From positions 1 through 64,000 of the forward strand of contig CANNAV010000006.1 of assembly GCA_947502585.1 (NCBI GenBank): 64,000 nucleotides of DNA, in the 5' to 3' direction. The notes beneath the pieces are model-generated. The model was given only the letters and a program-made list of their open reading frames with translations, was not told the origin of the DNA and made no database searches. The DNA is from an uncultured Pseudovibrio sp. (GTDB lineage Bacteria; Pseudomonadota; Alphaproteobacteria; Rhizobiales; Stappiaceae). The position numbers and the translations under genes are program-made. Shown here one piece after another: positions 1 to 7,358 of this stretch (the first letter of the stretch is position 1; each line of letters starts with the position of its first letter).

Positions 1-71
1 ATCCTAACAAACAAGGCGGGTCATTTTTAAATGCAAATTATCCCGCCAGGTGGGTCAATTTTGCATGCTGA
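1..71 (+). other. Tail end of an upstream phage gene (probably portal)
   Basis: No complete gene lies here. One frame stays open from base 3 and stops with TGA at 69-71, overlapping the ATG at 65 of the head protease. Another frame stops at 28-30. In lambda-like head operons the gene before the protease is the portal, so this is probably the portal C-terminus, but too few residues are visible to identify it. GGCGGG (15-20) and CCCGCC (42-47) could form a stem with a long loop. Confidence 0.3.
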
Positions 72-1102
72 TCAACAATCGAGACGGGCAGATCTTCATG
101 TATGGCGCAGTAGGTGATGTCTTCTGGGAGGAGGGTTTTACTGCAATGCAGGTCGTTGAAGCCCTTGCTGAGCATGGGCGCGATAAGGATGTGACAGTGC
201 GTATGGACTCGGGCGGCGGTGATCCGCTGACTGCAATTGCAATCTATAACGCACTTCGTGCTCATGACGGAAAAGTCACAGTCCAGATCGATGCAATGTC
301 AGCTTCAGCCGCTTCACTTATCGCTATGGGCGCAGATGAGCGCGTCATGAAGGCTGGTGCCTGGATGATGATCCATGAACCATCAACCGGGCGATGGGGC
401 ACTGCTCAAGAACTGAAGGACGGTGCAGATCTTCTGGATATGCAGGCAGACGAGTATGCAAAGCTCTACGCTAAAGCCTCGGGAAAAACCAATGAGGAAG
501 CGCGTGAGGTGATGAAGGCCGAAACATGGCTGACAGGAGAGACAGCTGTAGAGGCAGGTTTTGCTACCTCACACGATGCGGGCACTGCGTCCCTTATGTC
601 CTGCACCCCGTTTAATTTCACCATGTACTCCAAGGCTCCAAAAGAGCTGGTGACCATGGCCCGCTCAAACAAGTGGGACAAGGAGCCTGAACCAACTCCC
701 CTAACTCAAGAGGAACAGACACAAATGCCAAAGACTGACGAAGAAATTGCTCAGATGGTGGCTGATGCGGAAGCTAAAGGCAAAGCTAATGGCGCCAAAG
801 AAGGCGTCACGGCTTACATGAAGTTGCAAAAGCAAGTGATGGAACTCCCGCAGGCTCAGAAGCAGCCAAAACTGGCGGAATCCTTCATGACTGACGGCAT
901 GGACTTTGAACAGATCAAAGCGAAGTTTGACTTGATGGAAGACAACGAGCCAGCCCCCACCCCCCTCCCCCTCCCCTCGCAGAGCGAATACAACACTATG
1001 CGACAGACGGGTGCAGGTCTGGACAACACTGACAAGCCACAACAGTCGACGATGAGTGCTGGTTCTATTTACAAAAAACGTCGTGAGTTGATAGCATCTT
1101 AA
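65..1102 (+). CDS. ClpP-like prohead maturation protease with C-terminal scaffold region
   Basis: A 345-aa head protease of the ClpP/crotonase fold, expected to cleave scaffold and capsid proteins during prohead maturation. The first 190 residues resemble ClpP: a Ser in a SASAAS stretch near residue 90, followed about 20 residues later by the MIHEP motif carrying the catalytic His. The remaining 150 residues are charged and rich in K, E and Q, end in KKRRE, and look like a scaffold. An in-frame GTG exists at 50, but the ATG at 65 is preferred because AGGTGG lies upstream and it overlaps the preceding stop. The decoration and capsid genes follow, as in lambda C-Nu3-D-E. A polyproline stretch near residues 300-308 is encoded by a C-rich tract. 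Confidence 0.85.
   Translation: MLINNRDGQIFMYGAVGDVFWEEGFTAMQVVEALAEHGRDKDVTVRMDSGGGDPLTAIAIYNALRAHDGKVTVQIDAMSASAASLIAMGADERVMKAGAWMMIHEPSTGRWGTAQELKDGADLLDMQADEYAKLYAKASGKTNEEAREVMKAETWLTGETAVEAGFATSHDAGTASLMSCTPFNFTMYSKAPKELVTMARSNKWDKEPEPTPLTQEEQTQMPKTDEEIAQMVADAEAKGKANGAKEGVTAYMKLQKQVMELPQAQKQPKLAESFMTDGMDFEQIKAKFDLMEDNEPAPTPLPLPSQSEYNTMRQTGAGLDNTDKPQQSTMSAGSIYKKRRELIAS
725..1102 (+). CDS. Candidate nested scaffold protein (lambda Nu3-like internal start)
   Basis: An internal ATG at 725, in frame with the head protease, is preceded by AAGAGGAA about 10 bases upstream. It would yield a separate 125-aa protein starting MPKTDEEIAQ that covers exactly the highly charged helical C-terminal part. 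In lambda the scaffold Nu3 is made in just this way inside the protease gene C, and uncleaved scaffold is needed in excess over protease. The internal start is inferred from the ribosome binding site and the domain boundary, not from homology to Nu3. Confidence 0.45.
   Translation: MPKTDEEIAQMVADAEAKGKANGAKEGVTAYMKLQKQVMELPQAQKQPKLAESFMTDGMDFEQIKAKFDLMEDNEPAPTPLPLPSQSEYNTMRQTGAGLDNTDKPQQSTMSAGSIYKKRRELIAS
954..976 (-). other. G-quadruplex motif on the minus strand
   Basis: The plus strand reads C5-A-C6-T-C5-T-C4. The complementary strand therefore has four G runs of 4, 5, 6 and 5 separated by single bases, which fits the strictest definition of a stable G-quadruplex. It lies inside the scaffold part of the protease gene, on the template strand for late transcription, and encodes the proline-rich segment there. 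Confidence 0.6.
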
Positions 1103-1132
1103 GCCATCGTCACCCGCAACAAAGCTTAAGCA

Positions 1133-1156
1133 GGTCGCATACGCGACCTTTTTTTT
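1133..1156 (+). terminator. Intrinsic terminator-like hairpin before the decoration gene
   Basis: GGTCGC (1133-1138) pairs with GCGACC (1143-1148) over a 4-base loop and is followed by eight T residues (1149-1156). The T run leads straight into ATGGAG (1157-1162), the ribosome binding site of the next gene. It is one of five such modules in the late operon. Confidence 0.75.
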
Positions 1157-1168
1157 ATGGAGTTTTGC

Positions 1169-1537
1169 ATGTCAACGAAAATGCGCCAGCGTGACTGGTC
1201 TTTTCTACTTTCTGAAGCAAGCGGCAACCGCTCGCGCGAGACTGTGACCATTGCGGCTGGCTCAGGTGTGGTAGCGGCTGCCACTGTGGTCGGAAAGCAA
1301 ACCGATTCCAAAAAGTATGTTCCGTCCCCGGCAACGGGTGCTGATGGTTCAGAAACGGCAAAAGCGGTTCTCGCAAACGCTGTTGATGCTACGTCTCAAG
1401 ATGTTGAAGCAGTGGTTTTGGGTCGGGATGCCGAAGTAAAGGAAGTCATGTTGAACTTCCATTCGACGGTGGATGACGCCGACAAAGTAGCCGCAAAGCT
1501 CGCTGAGCTAAAAGCGGTCGGGCTGATCACACGCTAA
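1169..1537 (+). CDS. D: Head decoration protein, lambda gpD family
   Basis: A 122-aa protein with the layout of lambda gpD: a variable N-terminus followed by a compact domain whose TGADGSETAKAVL segment and terminal HSTVDDADKVAAKLAELKAVGLITR-type helix-strand end are typical of the family. Such proteins bind as trimers on the expanded capsid and stabilise it when DNA is packaged. The start at 1169 is chosen because ATGGAG at 1157-1162 is then a well-placed ribosome binding site; starting at 1157 would put the first codon inside it. The major capsid gene follows 42 bases later. The name D here is the lambda head gene, not the P2 tail gene D found near 18.3 kb. Confidence 0.8.
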   Translation: MSTKMRQRDWSFLLSEASGNRSRETVTIAAGSGVVAAATVVGKQTDSKKYVPSPATGADGSETAKAVLANAVDATSQDVEAVVLGRDAEVKEVMLNFHSTVDDADKVAAKLAELKAVGLITR

Positions 1538-1579
1538 CGGCCAACCAACCCTTTTCTTCCAAAAATATGTGAGACTTAA

Positions 1580-2602
1580 ATGCCTGATATCTGGGATGAC
1601 GACCGCTTTAGCGTTCACAACCTTACGCTTGCCATCAATGAAGAACCTTCGGTTCCTGATCAGATCGGCAGGTCCGGCCTGTTCGAAGAAGATGGGGTGG
1701 ACACCACTTACATCGACATTGAACGGGAAGGCAACGACCTGCAGCTAGTCGAGCCAACCGCTCGTGGTGGACCCGGGGAAACAACCGGGGATGAAGAGCG
1801 CACCCTCGAGTCCTTCAAGATCCCTCATTACGAGCGCAATGATCATATCTCAGCTGACGAAATCCAGAACGTTCGTAGAACCGGGACAAATGATCAGTTG
1901 GAGCGGCTTCAGGAACGCGTTGTGAAGAAGGGGCGCAAACATACCCGCGACCTTGATAATACGCTGGAACACCAACGCATGGGTGCACTGAACGGCATCG
2001 TTCTGACCCGTAATGGCAAAACGCTGGCGAACCTCTATGCCAAGTTTGGCTATGCAATCCCAGCTCCGCTTGACCTCGATCATGAAGACGCAGATCTGAG
2101 CCTTGGCTCTTTCTTGATGCATGTGCTGTATAACATCGAAGATGACCTTGATCGGGCATACGGGCATATGCATGTGTTCTCTGGTCGAAACCTTCATGAA
2201 TGGATCTGGAACCGCCCTGAAGTTCGCGAGACTTTCCTCAACACCTCTTCTGCAGGGAAGTTGCGGAACGCGGCCCCGGATAAGTTTGATTTCGGTGGCT
2301 TCAAGTTTGAACGTTACAAACAGGGCCGGAAAGCGAGAGAGGCCGGTGGGGGCACCTATATTGCCCACAATGAGGCTCGCATTGTTCCGTTTGGCGTGCC
2401 TGATTTGTTTATCACTCGGTTCGGTCCAGCTGACTACGAAGATACGGTGAACTCCGAAGGCCTGCCGCTTTACCTTCGACAGTTCAAGGATCCAAACGAT
2501 AAAGGGCGCTCCATTGAAGTGCAGATGAACGCCATGTCCCTCTGCACCAACCCCAGTGTTCTGCGTAAAATCCGTCTTCAAAACTATACACCGGGCCAGT
2601 AA
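1580..2602 (+). CDS. E: Major capsid protein, lambda gpE family
   Basis: A 340-aa protein matching lambda gpE in length and layout. It has an N-terminal arm, then a stretch with PHYERNDHISADEIQNVR near residues 75-95, then LQERVVKKGRKHTRDLDNTLEHQRMGAL-like helices, the region with which gpE-family proteins begin their HK97 fold. The C-terminal half contains GRNLHEWIWNRPEVRE and PFGVPDLFITRFGPADYEDTVN, both typical of the family. It forms the capsid shell. It lies between the decoration gene and a small connector gene. The only Shine-Dalgarno candidate is a modest GTGAGA about 7 bases before the ATG. Confidence 0.88.
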   Translation: MPDIWDDDRFSVHNLTLAINEEPSVPDQIGRSGLFEEDGVDTTYIDIEREGNDLQLVEPTARGGPGETTGDEERTLESFKIPHYERNDHISADEIQNVRRTGTNDQLERLQERVVKKGRKHTRDLDNTLEHQRMGALNGIVLTRNGKTLANLYAKFGYAIPAPLDLDHEDADLSLGSFLMHVLYNIEDDLDRAYGHMHVFSGRNLHEWIWNRPEVRETFLNTSSAGKLRNAAPDKFDFGGFKFERYKQGRKAREAGGGTYIAHNEARIVPFGVPDLFITRFGPADYEDTVNSEGLPLYLRQFKDPNDKGRSIEVQMNAMSLCTNPSVLRKIRLQNYTPGQ

Positions 2603-2614
2603 GAGGGGTGCTCC

Positions 2615-3046
2615 ATGACTAAAACTATGTGGATCGCAAACCTTGCTGGGCTCATGATCCCAGGCAAGGTCGTAGGTGAGGATGATGTCGTCACTGTAGA
2701 GCCCGGTGAAGCCGTTGAGGTTCCGGTTTCTTACGCAACAAGCCTGATCGATGATGGTCTCGCCTATAAAGCAGACGAACCAGACACTGAGCCGGTTGCC
2801 GATGAGGGCGGCGAAGACGCTTACAGCGCCATGAGCATGGACGCGTTGCGTCAAGAAGCTGAAAAGCTTGATTACCGTCCGCCTAAAAACATTGGCCTTG
2901 AAACCCTACGTGACAACGTTCGCGATCTGGTTCGGGCTCAGTTTGACGAACTCGACACCAAAGCCGAAGAGCTTGGCATTACGTCGGACGAAGACTGGAC
3001 CGTCGAAGAGTACCAAGCGGCTATTGAAGCCGCCGAAGCACAGTAA
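2615..3046 (+). CDS. Small acidic phage protein, possible head-tail connector
   Basis: A 143-aa, strongly acidic protein that I do not recognise with certainty. The N-terminal 50 residues are beta-rich with a VEPGEAVEVP motif. A DE-rich linker follows (about 52-68). Then comes a helical segment, MDALRQEAEKLDYRPPKNIG, that resembles HeH/LEM or SAP-type helix-extended-helix modules, and an acidic helix ends the protein. In lambda-like heads the gene after the capsid gene is often a packaging accessory or a head-completion protein. That position is the only basis for the connector suggestion. Confidence 0.55.
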   Translation: MTKTMWIANLAGLMIPGKVVGEDDVVTVEPGEAVEVPVSYATSLIDDGLAYKADEPDTEPVADEGGEDAYSAMSMDALRQEAEKLDYRPPKNIGLETLRDNVRDLVRAQFDELDTKAEELGITSDEDWTVEEYQAAIEAAEAQ

Positions 3047-3050
3047 AACA

Positions 3051-3082
3051 AAGGCGCGGGGAAACTCGCGCCTTTTCCTTTT
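3051..3082 (+). terminator. Intrinsic terminator-like hairpin
   Basis: AAGGCGCG (3051-3058) pairs with CGCGCCTT (3067-3074), followed by TTTTCCTTTT (3073-3082). ATGAGG at 3083-3088 then serves as the ribosome binding site for the gene starting at 3096. The layout matches the module before the decoration gene. Confidence 0.7.
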
Positions 3083-3095
3083 ATGAGGCCAAGCT

Positions 3096-3473
3096 ATGAC
3101 ACCTGAAACAAAGAAACATTTTGAGAAAGTAGTGAAGGCCACAGATGAACGATGGGCGGAAGCTATTGAGCTCAAGTTTTTGCAGGATGGCAGACAGGAC
3201 CAATCACGCCAAAACACGACAATCCAAGCGATTTTGAGAGTAGGCAATGCACGCAACACCAACTTGAGTGGGGGTGGCGCTTTGAAGTGGCGTGGCCGCG
3301 TCAACTCAGCAAAGACCCAATTGCATATCGCAAAGTCGCTTTACACCGGCCCGGAAATCAAAAAGGGCGATACCATCAGAGCAATTACCCGTGGTGGGAT
3401 GCCTTGGTTTGACGTTCTGCACGCTAACTATCGCGATCAGCTGCGCATTGTTTTGGAATTGGGGGAAGCATGA
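3096..3473 (+). CDS. Probable head-tail joining protein
   Basis: A 125-aa protein with a helical N-terminal half (residues 1-45) and a beta-rich C-terminal half. The pattern KKGDTIRAITRGGMPWFDVLHANYRDQLRIVLELG recalls in layout the GDT...W.VD...L.LG ending of small head-tail joining barrels such as lambda gpFII. This is a structural guess from the residue pattern and from the position between capsid and tail genes, not a firm family match. Its stop overlaps the next start by 4 bases, so the two are probably translated together. Confidence 0.5.
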   Translation: MTPETKKHFEKVVKATDERWAEAIELKFLQDGRQDQSRQNTTIQAILRVGNARNTNLSGGGALKWRGRVNSAKTQLHIAKSLYTGPEIKKGDTIRAITRGGMPWFDVLHANYRDQLRIVLELGEA

Positions 3474-4207
3474 GCCTGGTTAGGATTGCTGCACGATACT
3501 GCCTTTGCGAAGCTCTGAAGGGCAAGACAAGTGTCGGCGAGAACGTTCAGGACTCGGCTTTTGGTGCGCTCAACTTCAATGAGGATGGTCTGCCAGAAAC
3601 GAGCCAAGACCAACCTTTTTTGACTGTCTATACAGATGATGCAGACATGCAGGCGAAGGGCAATAGTCTGGAGTTGCTCGGCCAAGCCGACACCAAAATC
3701 TATTTCGAGTGGGGCATCACCTCTTCTATGTCCGTCAAAGATAATGAAACAGGCGAAGCTGTCATCGTGCAGGATATTCCGGTTACTGATGCCAATATGG
3801 AGTTCAAACTTGATCTTATTGGCCGCGAGATCCTCAACGCACTATCAGATACCAGAGATCCATATGTGAAGATGTTCCGAGAGCTTTTGATAGGTGTGAC
3901 CAGCTTCAAAAAGGGTCGTATTGCAAATGAACAAGATGGATTGCGGCTCGCGGCTCACCAGTTTGAGCTCAAGTGCATGCTTTTAGAAGAGCCAAGAACC
4001 GGCGCTGAAGTGCTCTCAAACCCATTCGGGGAACTATTTGAGCTCATGCAGGCCAGTGATGATCCAAGCATAGCCGCTAAAGCTGACTTGATGCGTGCTG
4101 CCTTGGAACCGGAGGCACCTCCGCTTGATGTGTTCAGGATCGAAAACGGCATGCATCCAGAGCAGATCAAGACGCTCGGGCTAAATGAGGCTGTTGGTAA
4201 TGGATAG
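3470..4207 (+). CDS. Probable tail terminator / tail completion protein
   Basis: A 245-aa protein that starts LVRIAARYCLCEALKGKT and continues with DSAFGALN...QPFLTVYTDD. This pattern recurs in phage minor tail or tail-terminator proteins, where an N-terminal RIAAR helix is followed by a strand ending in VYTDD. A middle part has alternating strands and helices. The C-terminal third (about 185-245) is helical, acidic and proline-containing. Position between the head-tail joining gene and the baseplate spike gene supports a role in closing the tail tube at the head-proximal end. The function is inferred and no catalytic motif is visible. Confidence 0.5.
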   Translation: MSLVRIAARYCLCEALKGKTSVGENVQDSAFGALNFNEDGLPETSQDQPFLTVYTDDADMQAKGNSLELLGQADTKIYFEWGITSSMSVKDNETGEAVIVQDIPVTDANMEFKLDLIGREILNALSDTRDPYVKMFRELLIGVTSFKKGRIANEQDGLRLAAHQFELKCMLLEEPRTGAEVLSNPFGELFELMQASDDPSIAAKADLMRAALEPEAPPLDVFRIENGMHPEQIKTLGLNEAVGNG

Positions 4208-4763
4208 CGAATGGGATGCCATTACAGAGCTTCTCACGAGGCAGCAGGCCGAGCTTGAAACATTGCGGTCGGTCATTGCTGAAATGGTACAGGTTGGGCC
4301 TGTTCATGAGATTCACGCTGAAAAAGGCTATCGGATCGAGCTGGGAGAGGATGAAGAGGGCAACCCTTATCTCTCACCTTGGAAACCGCACCCGGAAACC
4401 TCAAAAACATCTATCCCGCTGAAAGTCGGACAGATGGTTGGGACGCTCAATCCAAACGGCGATCCCCGGCAAGGAATATTGCTGCCAGGGGGCTACAGCA
4501 ACGGTCATGAGACGCCTAACTCCGATATGGAAGCCAACGTTTTTCAAGATGCTGGCGTGCGCATCCAGATCAAGAACGGGACGCTTGAGATCTCAGCTGA
4601 GAATAGTATCGAAATCACTGTGAATGGCGTGACACATACAATCAGCGGCGATGGTGTTGATACTCAAGGCGGCAAGGTCACGCACAATGGCAAGAACACC
4701 GGCTCTAACCACAATCATGGCGGTATTTCACCGGGATCGGCTAACACCAAAGGCCCAAACTAA
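4200..4763 (+). CDS. V: Baseplate assembly protein / tail spike, P2 gpV type
   Basis: A 187-aa baseplate spike protein. The N-terminal half carries an OB-like segment with VGQMVGTLNPNGDPRQGILLPGGYSNGHETP, typical of gpV and VgrG/gp5-like spikes. The C-terminal part is a run of short beta repeats (IRIQIKNGTLEISAENSIEI-like) for the trimeric beta-helix. It ends with GSNHNHGG, whose two spaced histidines match the iron-binding tip motif of P2 gpV. The trimer forms the needle that punctures the outer membrane. The start at 4200 overlaps the previous stop (ATGGATAG); an earlier in-frame ATG at 4185 is less likely. Confidence 0.85.
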   Translation: MDSEWDAITELLTRQQAELETLRSVIAEMVQVGPVHEIHAEKGYRIELGEDEEGNPYLSPWKPHPETSKTSIPLKVGQMVGTLNPNGDPRQGILLPGGYSNGHETPNSDMEANVFQDAGVRIQIKNGTLEISAENSIEITVNGVTHTISGDGVDTQGGKVTHNGKNTGSNHNHGGISPGSANTKGPN

Positions 4764-4774
4764 GGACTCCAGAC

Positions 4775-4981
4775 ATGTCAAAGCAAAGATACCGGATCCG
4801 CGAAGGTGCGGACACCGTTGATGGTGCGCGTGTGCCTGAGAATCGTATTGTCGAAATGACAGAGCAGGCGGCTGCCTATTACGTCGAAATAGGTGTTGCC
4901 AATCTTGAAGACGGTGAAAACAGCGCCCCAACAGCACCGCGCAAGCGGCGCAGTAAAGCTCCTGCAAAGCCAGAGGCCTGA
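4775..4981 (+). CDS. Small phage protein between V and W
   Basis: A 68-aa protein that I do not recognise. The first 45 residues look folded, with RYRIREGADTVDGARVPENR and a helix EQAAAYYVEIGVANL. The last 20 are a basic, alanine- and proline-rich tail (PRKRRSKAPAKPEA). An AAGGACT motif precedes the ATG at a good distance, and the stop TGA at 4979-4981 is one base away from the ATG of W at 4983. P2 has no gene at this place. The N-terminal part resembles short phage peptides that follow capsid or connector genes. Confidence 0.6.
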   Translation: MSKQRYRIREGADTVDGARVPENRIVEMTEQAAAYYVEIGVANLEDGENSAPTAPRKRRSKAPAKPEA

Positions 4982-4982
4982 T

Positions 4983-5387
4983 ATGGCAGGGATTAGCAGG
5001 CACACCGGGCAGCCGATCTCTAACCTGCAATCAGCGCTTCAAGGCGTGGAAGTCACCCTTGGAACCCGGCTTTACTCTCGGGTGATGCGCAGGCAGTTCG
5101 GCGCGGGCCTTGTCGAGATCTTGGGTAAAAAGCTTTCACCAAAGCGCTTCGCTGTCTTCATGCAGTTGATTGCGGTTGCAATTGATCGTTGGGAGCCCCG
5201 GTTCAAGGTTCGGCGACTAACACCGCAAGGCAACGTAGAACAAGTTCGCTTGGGGGCCGTCGGCCTAACCATTGAGGCAGATTTTCGCCCGAAAGCGCAC
5301 CTTTCACCACCAGATTTTACCGTTGAACGTTCTGTTTCCTTCGGCCTGTTTTTTCGGGATGGGAAGGTGCAAACACTGGAAAGTTGA
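4983..5387 (+). CDS. W: Baseplate wedge protein, P2 gpW / T4 gp25 type
   Basis: A 134-aa protein of the gp25-like baseplate wedge family. It shows the usual layout: an early SNLQSALQGVEVTLGTRLYSRVM segment, a central helix, a WEPRFKVRRLTPQ motif (the conserved W-E-P-R core of the family) and a final beta strand. It joins the baseplate wedge around the spike and helps trigger sheath contraction. The ATG at 4983 is chosen because the long upstream extension of this frame lies inside the previous gene. The end falls just before the start of J. Confidence 0.85.
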   Translation: MAGISRHTGQPISNLQSALQGVEVTLGTRLYSRVMRRQFGAGLVEILGKKLSPKRFAVFMQLIAVAIDRWEPRFKVRRLTPQGNVEQVRLGAVGLTIEADFRPKAHLSPPDFTVERSVSFGLFFRDGKVQTLES

Positions 5388-5392
5388 TCCAT

Positions 5393-6241
5393 ATGGCCCA
5401 GACCAAGCTCCCACCACCGGAGTTGATTGAGAATATCGACTATGAGGCTATCCTTGCAGCTTCGCTTGACCGTCTGAAAGCCAAGTTTGATGCAGCTGGT
5501 ATCCCCTGGACGGTTGGCGGTCTTGAAACAGACCCGGCCAAAATCTTGCAAGAAGAGCTGGTTTATCTGGTCGTCTATCTTCTGCAGCTGGGAAATGAGA
5601 AATTTGTTCTCTACTTCGTGGATTATTCCTATGGTGTGGCACTTGATGTGCTGGCGGTCTTTTATGGCGTCACACGCATGCAGAACGAGACGGATGAACG
5701 ATTTAAGACGCGCATCAAGCTTCACATTATCGGGCGTTCTGGCGGTGGTCCTGAGGAGCGCTACAAAGCCCTTGTAATGGATGCCCATCTTGATGTGAGA
5801 GGCGTTGCGATCTGGGATAATGGCATCGACCCGACACTTTATGTGGGGGTTCTTTCTACTGTTCCCGGTGGCCATGCAAGCGATGAACTACTTGAAACCG
5901 TCCTGGCACATCTGAACCTGCCAACCAACAAAGTCACTTCAGATCGTTTCAGTGTGGTGTCTGCTGTCACCAAGACCATTGATGTGGCTTTGAAGGTCCA
6001 GCTTGAGGAGCATGCGCGCAACTCTGCCTTGGAGACACTGGAGGCAAAGCTGCGGGTTGCGTGGGAGGCTGAAGATCGTCTCGGGCTCGATTTCACTCGG
6101 GCTTGGCTGATCAACTCAGCTATGGGTGATGGGATTAACAACGTGATCGTTGATGCGCCATTTACTGACGTTGTGGCCGATCCTAATGAGGCCATAGCGA
6201 TTGGCACAATCTCAATTTCTTCCATAGGGCGCGGGCGATGA
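5393..6241 (+). CDS. J: Baseplate J-like protein
   Basis: A 282-aa baseplate J protein. It contains the family's early motif LPPPELIENIDYEAILAASL (residues 5-24), the LVYLLQLGNEKF... and YGVALDVLAVFYGVTRMQNETDERFKTRI segment (about 65-105), and a helix starting GGGPEERYKALV. J proteins form the outer wedge of the P2/Mu-type baseplate next to W and I. The ATG at 5393 is chosen; a TTG lies 9 bases upstream. The last codons overlap the start of I by 4 bases (GATGA). Confidence 0.88.
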   Translation: MAQTKLPPPELIENIDYEAILAASLDRLKAKFDAAGIPWTVGGLETDPAKILQEELVYLVVYLLQLGNEKFVLYFVDYSYGVALDVLAVFYGVTRMQNETDERFKTRIKLHIIGRSGGGPEERYKALVMDAHLDVRGVAIWDNGIDPTLYVGVLSTVPGGHASDELLETVLAHLNLPTNKVTSDRFSVVSAVTKTIDVALKVQLEEHARNSALETLEAKLRVAWEAEDRLGLDFTRAWLINSAMGDGINNVIVDAPFTDVVADPNEAIAIGTISISSIGRGR

Positions 6242-7347
6242 CAGAAACACTTTTGCCAGCAGGCGCAACCCCATGGATGCGGGCTATCTCAGAGGTCAAT
6301 CATGAAGCGCTTCAGCAGGTTCGCCAGCACTACGACAATTTCGGCATGAAGTGGCAAAACCCGCAGCCACGTATCATGCCGCACCTTATTCAGGAAACCG
6401 GCCTTGGTATTCTGAGCCCCTACGTGGACAACATCTATCAGCTCTATGATGTGGGCCTTGAATGGCTGCGCATTCGAGGCTTTGAGGCGGCTGTCTATAA
6501 GGGGCTAGGCTTTATCGACTATGGCGGGCTCCTGGAGCAGGCGCCAGGCAGGCGGCGTAAATGGCATTGGGATCAGCTGGCACTGGACCGGCTCCCACGC
6601 AGCGAAGAAGATCTGCCGCGCATTGCCGGGATCGTTGGTCTTTCCGTTTCCCGGCGCACCAAGATCATGCGGGCATTCAATGGCTATGATATCCGCGCAG
6701 CTGAGCTGTCTTATTCAAAACTTGGGAATGCTCTTTTGTCTTCGCACTCCGGGGCACGGGTGGGAGAGGTTCCAACCAAATGGAGCTTTGGCACTACCCA
6801 TGAGTTTCAAAGGGCGCTTACCGCTGCTGAAAAGCAGGCTATCGGCGTTTATATTGATACCTCTTCGGGCGGTGTGACTTGGGACGAGCTGGCAGCGCCA
6901 TGGAGCGAGATTGAAACCTCATGGCAGGATTTAGGTGTTGGCGCCAAGCTTCGCGTCATAGCTCGCCAAACCGCGTTGCTGGACGGCTATATGGGCCTTT
7001 ATCGTGCCGATGGTTCCTTGATTGGGGCGCGGCGCTTTAAGGCACTGCATCAGGTCGCTCCCGGAACGACATACAAGGTCGGCGCAGAGCAGATTACCCC
7101 ACACGATCAAGGGCAGCGTGTCTATGTGGAGGCGCTCACCGGATTTGGGGAAGGGGCAGACGAAGATTGCGCCTCTGTTGCTCTGCTGTTTGGAGCCAAG
7201 CCAAAGCCAGACCAGCCACAAGGAAAGCGCTGGCTTCTTCCTGAACAGATCGAAACACCGTTTGCAGCAGTTTGCTCGCAAGCGCTCACTACTGAATTGC
7301 GGCTCACCAAGCGCACCCGCGTGAAGGTTCTCCTGAGCTTCGCATAA
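6238..7347 (+). CDS. I: Tail protein I
   Basis: A 369-aa protein with the gpI motif at its start: LLPAGATPWMRAISEVNH, where phage tail protein I families place LLP...ALE...R. It is longer than P2 gpI (about 176 aa) and resembles the long alphaproteobacterial versions. A helical part with LRIRGFEAAVYKGLGFIDYGG and WHWDQLALDRLP lies near residues 75-120, and a beta-rich C-terminal half may contact the fibres. It connects the baseplate wedge to the fibre network. It overlaps J by 4 bases and is followed 11 bases later by the large fibre-like protein. Confidence 0.8.
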   Translation: MTETLLPAGATPWMRAISEVNHEALQQVRQHYDNFGMKWQNPQPRIMPHLIQETGLGILSPYVDNIYQLYDVGLEWLRIRGFEAAVYKGLGFIDYGGLLEQAPGRRRKWHWDQLALDRLPRSEEDLPRIAGIVGLSVSRRTKIMRAFNGYDIRAAELSYSKLGNALLSSHSGARVGEVPTKWSFGTTHEFQRALTAAEKQAIGVYIDTSSGGVTWDELAAPWSEIETSWQDLGVGAKLRVIARQTALLDGYMGLYRADGSLIGARRFKALHQVAPGTTYKVGAEQITPHDQGQRVYVEALTGFGEGADEDCASVALLFGAKPKPDQPQGKRWLLPEQIETPFAAVCSQALTTELRLTKRTRVKVLLSFA

Positions 7348-7358
7348 GGACCATCCTA

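Noticed and set aside
1850-2854. Long open frame on the minus strand under the capsid gene (334 codons)
   Set aside because: It is antisense to a clear gpE capsid gene, has no family features or ribosome binding site, and arises from codon bias.
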